From Zea mays (Eukaryota; Streptophyta; Magnoliopsida; Poales; Poaceae), in the NCBI RefSeq assembly GCF_902167145.1, contig NC_050104.1, forward strand, positions 108,635,849 to 108,699,848: a DNA stretch of 64,000 nt. Reading direction: 5' to 3'. Within the stretch, counting starts at the first letter, position 1, and the number at the start of each line of letters is the position of its first letter. A program made the translations under genes and the position numbers. The notes beneath the pieces were generated by a model that searched no databases, was not told the origin of the DNA, and saw only the letters and a program-made list of their open reading frames with translations. Shown in pieces: positions 56,302 through 64,000 of the stretch.

Positions 56302-57562
56302 TGAGAGCACCTAGAGGGGGGTGAATAGGTGATCCTGTAAAACTTAAACTTAATGCCACAAAAACTTGGTTAAGAGTTAGCACAGTATTGCCAAGTGGCT
56401 AGAGAAGAGTCTTAGCTAAACACAATAACCACAAGAGAATCAACACAGGGAGACACAGTGGTTTATCCCGTGGTTCGGCCAAGTACAACACTTGCCTACT
56501 TCCACATTGTGGCGTCCCAACGGACGAGGGTTGCAATCAACCCCTCTCAAGCGGTCCAAAGACCCACTTGAATACCACGGTGTTTGCTTTTCTTTTCTAT
56601 ATCCCGTTCGCGAGGAATCTCCACAACTTGGAGTCTCTCGCCCTTACAAAGATGTTCACAGAGAAGTACGGAGTAAGGGAGGGATTAGCAACTCACACAA
56701 GACACAAAGATCACAGCAAATACACACACAAGATCCAGACTTAAGCTCAAGAGACCAGCACACTAGAACGGAGCTCAAATCACTAGAATGTCGAACAAGT
56801 GCGCAAGAATGGAGTGTGAGTGATCTAGAGTGCTCAAGGAATGCTTGGTATGCTCCTCCATGCGCCTAGGGGTCCCTTTTATAGCCCCAAGGCAGCTAGG
56901 AGCCGTTGAGAGCATTCGAGGAAGGCAATTCTTGCCTTCTGTCGCCTGGCGCACCGGACAGTCCGGTGTACCACCGGACACTGTCCGGTGCGGATTTCCT
57001 TCCTTATTTGGCGAAGCCGACCGTTGGCAGCCTTGGAGCCGTTGGCGCACCGGACACTGTCCGGTGCACACCGGACAGTCCGGTGCCCCCTCCTGACCGT
57101 TGGCTCGGCCACGTGTCTCGCAGATCGCGCAGCCGACCGTTGGCCCGGCCGACCGTTGGCTCACTGGTCAGTCCGGTGCACACCGGTCAGTTCGGTGCAC
57201 ACCGGACAGTCCGGTGAATTATAGCCGTACGTCGTTAATTTATTCCCGAGAGCGCCAAGTTCGCCTGAGCCAGCCTGGCACACCGGACACTGTCCGGTGC
57301 ACCACCGGACAGTCCGGTGCACCTAGACAGCGCTGGCTTTGGCTGAAACAAAGCTATCTCTCTCCAATTTGTTTTCTCCTGTTTCCAGCACTTAGACACA
57401 ATACATTAGTCTTTAAAACAATGTACTAAGTCTGAGAAACATACCTTTTGACTTGATTTTCACTTTGTCCACCACCTTGCATATATTAACACTTAAGCAC
57501 TTGTGTTGGACACTAAATCACCAAAACACTTAGAAATGGCCCAAGGGCACATTTCGCTTTCA
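56302..57562 (-). repeat. 3' LTR of element C
   Basis: 1261 bp. In element sense it starts TGAAAGCGAA and ends GTGCTCTCA. The palindrome array is present, with some copies eroded (for example CACCGGTCAGTTCGGTG near 57183). Confidence 0.9.
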
Positions 57563-58406
57563 ATCTCCCCCTTTTTGGTGATTAATGCCAACACAACAGA
57601 AAGCAAGTAGAACAAGTACAAAATCAATTCAAATAAGAACTCAAATTTGTTTTGAATCAAATTTGGCATATATGGATCATTCTTTGCCACCACTTGGTTT
57701 GTTTTTGCAAATCAAACTCAATTTCCTATCTCTAAGTCAAACACACATGTTGAAACATAAAGAGAGATATTTCACGAGAAATTGATCACGTATTCAAAAA
57801 CTCCCCCTTTTTGCCATAATTAAACCTTCTCCCCTCAAGAGACCCACTTTTGACAATAAGAGCAAATAAGAGTATTTTGACATACAAAAGCTCTAACTCT
57901 ATTATTTTCAAAATTCACAAGTGCTCTATTTTCAAAATTCACAAGTGGTAGCTGTGCTCTATTTTCAAAATTCACAAGTGGTAGCTGATCCATTTATTGC
58001 TTTGGCCTTTATTTTCTCCCCCTTTGGCATCAAGCACCAAAACGGGATCAATCTTGGCCCTTTAACCCCATTACCTCACCAAAATCTTCAACTAAGAGTA
58101 AAAGGCAATAAGATCATAAAGATGAACTTGGAATAAATTACCCTCTCATCGGAGTGCAGTGGAAGTCTTGCATGGTCCAAGTCCACCTTTTCCCTTTCAA
58201 TCCTCCTTAGAGACTAAATCAAGCAAACTCAAGCACATGGTTAGTCTCAAAGGGTCAAGTTGTAACACATCTCCCCCTAAATATGTGCATCACTTTGCAA
58301 CGGACTTGTGAGGTCCGGGGAGTGCTTGTACAACTTGAGCACCATAAATAAGCAACAAAATGCATAAGGAACATGATCAAAGGCATAAGCACAAGTATGC
58401 TATAAA
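57563..58406 (-). other. 3' noncoding region of element C
   Basis: Four polypurine motifs (minus strand GGGGGAG) lie near 57566, 57802, 58016 and 58271. A short tandem duplication of TCTATTTTCAAAATTCACAA occurs at about 57905-57975. Confidence 0.75.
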
Positions 58407-61400
58407 TCAATCCAAGTTCCGCGAGTCTAAGACATTTAGCTCACTATGCAACTTGCAAAAGGTCTGCTCATCTAAAGGCTTGGTAAAGATATCGGCTAGC
58501 TGGTTCTCGGAGCTAACATGAAACACTTTGATATCTCCCTTATGCTGGTGGTCTCTCAAAAAGTGATGTCGGATGTCTATGTGCTTTGTGCGGCTGTGTT
58601 CAACAGGATTATCCGCCATGCAGATAGCACTCTCATTATCACATAGGAGTGGGACTTTGCTCAGATTGTAGCCAAAGTCCCTGAGGGTTTGCCTCATCCA
58701 AAGTAGTTGCGCGCAACACTGTCCTGCGGCAACGTATTCGGCCTCAGCGGTGGATAGGGCAACGGAGGTTTGTTTCTTAGAACTCCATGACACCAGGGAC
58801 CTTCCTAAGAATTGGCACGTCCCCGATGTACTCTTCCTATCGACCTTACATCCAGCATAGTCGGAATCTGAATATCCAATCAAGTCAAAGGTAGACCCCT
58901 TTGGATACCAGATCCCGAAACAAGGCGTAGCGACTAAATATCTAAGAATTCGCTTCACAGCCACTAAGTGGCACTCCCTTGGATCAGATTGAAATCTAGC
59001 ACACATGCATACACTAAGCATGATATCCGGTCTACTAGCACATAAATAAAGTAAAGACCCTATCATAGACCAGTATGCTTTTTGATCAACGGACTTACCT
59101 CCTTTGTTGAGGTCAGTGTGTCCGTCGGTTCCCATCGGAGTCTTTGCGGGCTTGGCGTCCTTCATCCCAAACCGCTTGATCAAGTCTTGCGTGTACTTGG
59201 TTTGAGAGATGAAGGTTCCATCCTTGAGTTGCCTCACTTTGAACCCAAGGAAGTAGCTTAACTCGCCCATCATCGACATCTCGAATTTCTGAGTCATCAC
59301 CCTGCTAAACTCTTCACAAGACTTTTGGTTAGTAGAACCAAATATTATGTCATCAACATAAATTTGGCACACAAAAAGATCACCATCACAAGTCTTAGTA
59401 AAAAGAGTTGGATCGGCTTTCCCAACCTTGAAAGCATTAGCAATTAAAAAGTCTCTAAGGCATTCATACCATGCTCTTGGGGCTTGCTTAAGTCCATAGA
59501 GCGCCTTAGAGAGCTTACACACGTGGTCGGGATACCGTTCATCCTCGAAGCCAGGGGGTTGCTCCACGTACACCTCCTCGAAGCCAGGGGGTTGCTTCAT
59601 GTACACCTCCTCCTTGATTGGCCCGTTGAGGAAAGCGCTCTTCACATCCATTTGGAACAACCTGAAAGAATGGTGAGCGGCATATGCTAGCAAAATGCGA
59701 ATGGACTCTAGCCTAGCCACAGGAGCAAAAGTCTCCTCAAAGTCCAAACCTGCGACTTGGGCATAACCTTTTGCCACAAGTCGTGCCTTGTTCCTTGTCA
59801 CCACCCCGTGCTCGTCTTGTTTGTTGCGGAACACCCACTTGGTTCCCACAACATTTTGCTTGGGACGAGGCACCAGTGTCCAAACTTCATTTCTTTTGAA
59901 GTTGTTGAGCTCCTCCTGCATGGCCAACACCCAGTCTGGATCTAGCAAGGCCTCTTCTACCCTGAAAGGCTCAATAGAAGAGACAAAGGAGTAGTGCTCA
60001 AAAAAATTAACTAATCGAGATCAAGTAGTTACTCCCTTGCTAATATCACCCAGAATTTGGTCGACAGGATGATCCCTTTGAATCATCGCTCGAACTTGGG
60101 TTGGAGGTGCCGGTTGCGCTTCTTCCTCCATTGCAAGATCATCTTGTGCTCCTCCTTGATCACACGCCTCCTGCTCATCATCTTGAGTTGGGGGATGCAC
60201 CATTGTTGAGGAAGAAGGTTGATCTCGCACATCTTGTTCTTGTGGCCGCACATCTCCAATCGCCATGGTGCGTATTGCGGCCGTTGGAGCTTCTTCTTCA
60301 TCTACATCATCACAATCAACAACTTGCTCTCTTGGAGAGCCATTAGTCTCATCAAATACAACGTTGCTAGAGACTTCAACCAAACCCGATGATTTGTTGA
60401 AGACTCTATATGCCTTTGTATTTGAGTCATAACCTAACAAAAACCCTTCTACGGCTTTGGGAGCAAATTTGGAATTCCCACCCTTCTTCACTAGAATGTA
60501 GCATTTACTCCCAAAAACTCGGAAATACGAAACATTGGGTTTGTTACCGGTTAGTAGCTCGTATGACGTCTTCTTGAGGAGGCGATGAAGGTAGACCCTG
60601 TTGATGGCGTGGCAAGCCGTGTTCACGGCTTCCGACCAAAAGCGCTCGGGGGTCTTGAACTCTCCAAGCATCGTCCTCGCCATGTCTATAAGCGTCATGT
60701 TCTTCCTCTCTACCACACCATTTTGCTGTGGTGTGTAGGGAGCGGAGAACTCGTGCTTGATCCCTTCCTCCTCAAGGTACTCTTCTATTTGAAGGTTCTT
60801 GAACTCGGACCCATTGTCGCTCCTTATCTTCTTCACCTTGAGCTCAAACTCGTTTTGAGCTCTCCTTAGGAAGCGCTTGAGGGTCCCTTGGGTTTCAGAT
60901 TTATCCTGCAAAAAGAATACCCAAGTGAAGCGGGAAAAATCATCAACTATAACAAGACCATACTTACTTCCTCCTATACTTAGATAGGCGACGGGTCCGA
61001 AGAGGTCCATGTGAAGCATCTCCAAAGGTCTTGATGTGGTCATCACATTTTTGGTGTGATGAGAGCTTCCCACCTGTTTGCCTACTTGACAAGCTGCACA
61101 AGGTCTATCTTTTTCGAATTGCACATTAGTTAAACCTATCACGTGTTCTCCCTTTAGAAGTTTGTGAAGGTTCTTCATCCCCACATGTGCTAAGCGGCAA
61201 TGCCACAGCCAGCCCATGCTAGTCTTAGCAATTAAGCATGCATCTAGACCGGCCTCCTCTTTTGCAAAATCAACTAAGTAAAGTTTGCCGTCTAATACAC
61301 CCTTAAAAGCTAATGAACCATCACTTCTTCTAAAGACAGACACATCTACATTTGTGAATAGACAATTATATCCCATATTGCATAATTGACTAACGGATAA

Positions 61401-61634
61401 CAAATTATATCCAAGAGACTCAACTAAAAACACATTAGATATAGAGTGCTCGGATGAAATAGCAATTTTACCTAACCCTTTTACCTTGCCTTGATTCCCA
61501 TCACCAAATATTATTGAATCTTGGGAATCCTTGTTTTTGACATAGGAGGTGAACATCTTCTTCTCCCCCGTCATATGGTTTGTGCATCCGCTGTCGATAA
61601 TCCAGCTTGAACCCCCGGATGCATAAACCTGCAA
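58407..61634 (-). pseudogene. Sirevirus Pol of element C with one stop and a duplication
   Basis: The domain order and motifs match element [52 protein letters not shown], ending DSRNLD. The frame is continuous except for TGA at 60019-60021 after SKGVTT, where A and B have CGA. A 33-bp in-frame duplication (59544-59609) repeats [11 protein letters not shown] in the RT. One integrase residue differs in a conserved stretch (ERKNMTL for ERKNRTL). Confidence 0.92.
59544..59609 (-). repeat. 33-bp in-frame tandem duplication in the element C RT
   Basis: Units 59544-59576 and 59577-59609 differ at two positions, both C/T. They encode [11 protein letters not shown] and [11 protein letters not shown]. 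Absent from A and B. Confidence 0.9.
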
Positions 61635-61641
61635 GGCAAAT

Positions 61642-64000
61642 TTAGGCTTGGGTTTTAGGTACCCAACTCTTGTTGGGTCCTACAAGGTTAGTCACAATTG
61701 TCTTAGGGACCCAAATGCAAGTTTTGTCTCCCTTGCATTTTGCCCCTAATTTTCTAGCAACTATCTTCCTATCCTTTCTACAAATAGCAAAGGAAGCATT
61801 TAAAGCATGATATATTGTAGAAGGTTCATTAACGTTCCTAGGAACATTAACAACATTTCTTCTAGGCATATGAACAAAATGTCTCCTAGACATATCTTTA
61901 CCATGCATATAGGAAGAACTAGAAGCAAACATGGCATGAGAGTCAAAGGCATCATAAGCATTACAACTCTTATTAGACTGTCTTCTATCATGGTACATAA
62001 AAGCATGGTTCCTTTTAGCACTACTAGCCATAGGGGCCTTCCCTTTCTCCTTGGCGGGGATGGGAGCCTTATGGCTCGTTAAGTTCTTGGCTTCCCTCTT
62101 GAAACCAAGTCTATCCTTAATTGAGGGGTGTCTACCAATAGTGTAGGCATCCCTTGCAAATTTTAACTTATCAAATTCGCTTTTGCTAGTCTTAAGTTGG
62201 GCATTAAGACTAGTTACTTCGTCATTCAATTTAGAAATTGAAACTAGGTGTTCACTACAAGCATCAATATTAAAATCTTTACACCTAGTGCAAACCACAA
62301 CATGTTCTACACAAGATGTTGATTTATTAGCTATTTCTAACTTAGCAGTCAAGTCATCGTTTATGCTTTTTAAACTAGAAATAGAGTCATGGCATGTAGA
62401 CAATTCAGAAGAAAGCATTTCATTCCTCTTTATTTCTAAAGCAAGGGATTTTTGAGCTTTTACAAACTTGTCATGTTCATCATATAAGAGATCCTCTTGC
62501 TTTTCTAGCAATCTATTCTTATCATTCAAAGCATCAATCAATTCATTTATTTTATCCACCTTGGTTCTATCTAGACCCTTGAATAAACATGAATAATCTA
62601 TTTCATCATCCTCACTAGATTCATCCTCACTTGAAAAACTAGTGTTACGAGCGCTTACCTTCTTTTCCCTTGCCATGAGGCAAGTGTGATGCTCGTTGGG
62701 GAAGAGGGATGACTTGTTGAAGGCAGTGGCGACGAGTCCTTCGTTGTCGGAGTCGGACGACGAACAATCCGAGTCCCACTCCTTGCCAAGATGTGCCTCG
62801 CCTTTTGCCTTCTTATAATTCTTCTTCTTCTCCCTCTTGTTCCCTTCTTCCTGGTCACTATCATTGTTGGGACAGTTAGCAATAAAATGACCAACCTTAC
62901 CACATTTGAAGCATGAGCGCTTCCCCTTTGTCTTGGTCTTGCTTGGCTGCCCCTTGCGACCCTTTAGCGCCGTCTTGAAGCGCTTGATGATGAGGGCCAT
63001 CTCTTCATCATTGAGCCCGGCCGCCTCAACTTGCGCCACCTTGCTAGGTAGCACCTCCTTGCTCCTCGTTGCCTTGAGAGCAATGGGTTGAGGCTCATGG
63101 ATTGGACCGTTTAACGCGTCGTCGACATATCTTGCCTCCTTGATCATCATTCGTCCGCTTACAAATTTCCCAAGAACTTCTTCGGGCGACATCTTGGTGT
63201 ACCTAGGATTTTCACGGATATTGTTCACCAAATGTGGATCAAGTACAGTAAAGGACCTTAGCATTAGACGAACGACATCGTGGTCCGTCCATCGTGTGCT
63301 TCCGTAGCTCCTTATCTTGTTGATAAGGGTCTTGAGCCAGTTGTATGTTTGGGTTGGCTCCTCTCCCCTGATCATTGCGAATCTTCCAAGCTCGCCCTCC
63401 ACCAACTCCATTTTGTTGAGTAAGGTGACGTCATTCCCCTCATGTGAGATCCTGAGGGTGTCCCAGATCTGATTGGCATTGTCCAAGCCGCTCACCTTAT
63501 GATACTCATCCCTGCACAAGGAGGCTAACAACACAGTAGTAGCTTGTGCATTTCTATGAATCTGTTCATTAATAAACATAGGACTATCCGAGCTATCAAA
63601 TTTCATTCCACTTTCCACAATCTCCCATATGCTCGGATGGAGAGAGAATAGGTGACTACGCATTTTGTGGCTCCAAAATCCGTAGTCCTCTCCATCAAAG
63701 TGAGGAGGTTTGCCAAGTGGAATGGAGAGCAAATGAGCATTTGTACTTTGCGGAATACGAGAGTAGTCAAAAGAAAAGTTCGAATTAACCGGTTTCCTTC
63801 TCTCATAGTCTTTGTCGTCGTTGTCCTTTTGGGAAGAAGTGGACTCATCGCTGTCGTCGTAGTAGACGATCTCCTTGATGCGTCTTGTCATCTTCTTCTT
63901 CCCATCTTTGCGTTTGTGGCCCGAGCCCGAGTCGGTAGGCTTGTCATCCTTGGGCTCGTTGACGAATGACTCCTTCTCCTTGTCATTGATCATAATCCCC
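61642..64000 (-). CDS. Sirevirus Gag of element C, N-terminus outside the window
   Basis: Open from the window edge to the stop at 61642. The true start (MDPKGKG in A and B) lies beyond 64000; the ATG at 63993 is a Val-to-Met change inside the protein, which reads [11 protein letters not shown]. Capsid-like part with [13 protein letters not shown] knuckle [15 protein letters not shown] near 62900, coiled-coil-like region, C-terminus KSWVPKTQA. The pol frame follows at +1. Confidence 0.9.
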   Translation of the reverse strand, partial: GIMINDKEKESFVNEPKDDKPTDSGSGHKRKDGKKKMTRRIKEIVYYDDSDESTSSQKDNDDKDYERRKPVNSNFSFDYSRIPQSTNAHLLSIPLGKPPHFDGEDYGFWSHKMRSHLFSLHPSIWEIVESGMKFDSSDSPMFINEQIHRNAQATTVLLASLCRDEYHKVSGLDNANQIWDTLRISHEGNDVTLLNKMELVEGELGRFAMIRGEEPTQTYNWLKTLINKIRSYGSTRWTDHDVVRLMLRSFTVLDPHLVNNIRENPRYTKMSPEEVLGKFVSGRMMIKEARYVDDALNGPIHEPQPIALKATRSKEVLPSKVAQVEAAGLNDEEMALIIKRFKTALKGRKGQPSKTKTKGKRSCFKCGKVGHFIANCPNNDSDQEEGNKREKKKNYKKAKGEAHLGKEWDSDCSSSDSDNEGLVATAFNKSSLFPNEHHTCLMAREKKVSARNTSFSSEDESSEDDEIDYSCLFKGLDRTKVDKINELIDALNDKNRLLEKQEDLLYDEHDKFVKAQKSLALEIKRNEMLSSELSTCHDSISSLKSINDDLTAKLEIANKSTSCVEHVVVCTRCKDFNIDACSEHLVSISKLNDEVTSLNAQLKTSKSEFDKLKFARDAYTIGRHPSIKDRLGFKREAKNLTSHKAPIPAKEKGKAPMASSAKRNHAFMYHDRRQSNKSCNAYDAFDSHAMFASSSSYMHGKDMSRRHFVHMPRRNVVNVPRNVNEPSTIYHALNASFAICRKDRKIVARKLGAKCKGDKTCIWVPKTIVTNLVGPNKSWVPKTQA

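Larger units (their letters stand above)
56302..64000 (-). mobile_element. Opie-like Sirevirus element C, cut by the window end
   Basis: The element lies on the minus strand: 3' LTR at 56302-57562, then noncoding region, pol and gag. The 5' LTR and the start of gag lie beyond 64000. Protein and LTR sequences closely match elements A and B. Pol has one premature stop and an internal 33-bp duplication. The target duplication cannot be checked because one end is missing. Confidence 0.9.

Noticed and set aside
63991..63993. ATG at 63993 as the start of element C gag
   Set aside because: In elements A and B this position is an internal Val codon. The frame remains open to the window edge, so the real start lies outside.
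1..64000. tRNA genes or a bacterial-type operon
   Set aside because: I saw no cloverleaf with box A and B outside the 5S-like block, and everything recognisable is plant nuclear gene or transposon sequence.

Overview
This window is nuclear DNA of a large-genome grass, almost certainly maize (Zea mays) or a very close relative. The evidence is a gene of the maize HC-toxin reductase (Hm1/Hm2) family, plant GT-AG introns, three Opie-like Sirevirus (Ty1/copia) elements, a Tat-type Ty3/gypsy element, and hAT, PIF/Harbinger and Tourist-like DNA transposons. Only about 4 kb is ordinary gene sequence. The rest is transposons, many of them nested. I ran no database search; family names come from recognising protein motifs and termini.

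Layout. 1-452: nothing recognised. 453 to about 3560: LTR-like sequence with two TATA boxes and a 5S-rRNA-derived block. 3732-6638: five-exon HC-toxin reductase-like gene, frameshifted by an 8-bp duplication that looks like an Ac/Ds (hAT) excision footprint. 7210-8468: non-autonomous hAT element. 8591-14746: complete but decayed Ty1/copia element with TSDs. 14931-16027: remnant of a hAT transposase split by a second hAT element (14962-15899). 16690-17359: intact three-exon gene for a small plastid-type J-domain protein. 18007-18617: Tourist-like element.

18860-39518 is a four-layer nest. A PIF/Harbinger transposon (transposase and Myb/SANT-like ORFs, TTA TSD) was entered by Opie-like element A (20119-38020, TSD ACCAG). 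A's pol was then entered by Opie-like element B (26310-35291, TSD GTAAG). B has open gag and pol; A has a 37-bp deletion in gag. Both LTR pairs are nearly identical, so both insertions are recent.

39522-41039 is intergenic and holds a 53-bp near-perfect inverted repeat. 41040-53736 is a Tat-type Ty3/gypsy element on the minus strand, with many premature stops and an antisense ORF between pol and its 3' LTR. 53737-56301 holds a small hAT element with a perfect TSD, a 117-bp MITE and a full-length but diverged U2 snRNA-like sequence. 56302-64000 is a third Opie-like element (C) on the minus strand, leaving the window inside gag.

The two cellular genes have no evident functional link. I found no system unknown to biology. 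The items most worth a second look are the footprint in the detoxification gene, the structure-preserving U2-like sequence, the antisense ORF in the gypsy element, the hAT-in-hAT nest and the 53-bp inverted repeat.
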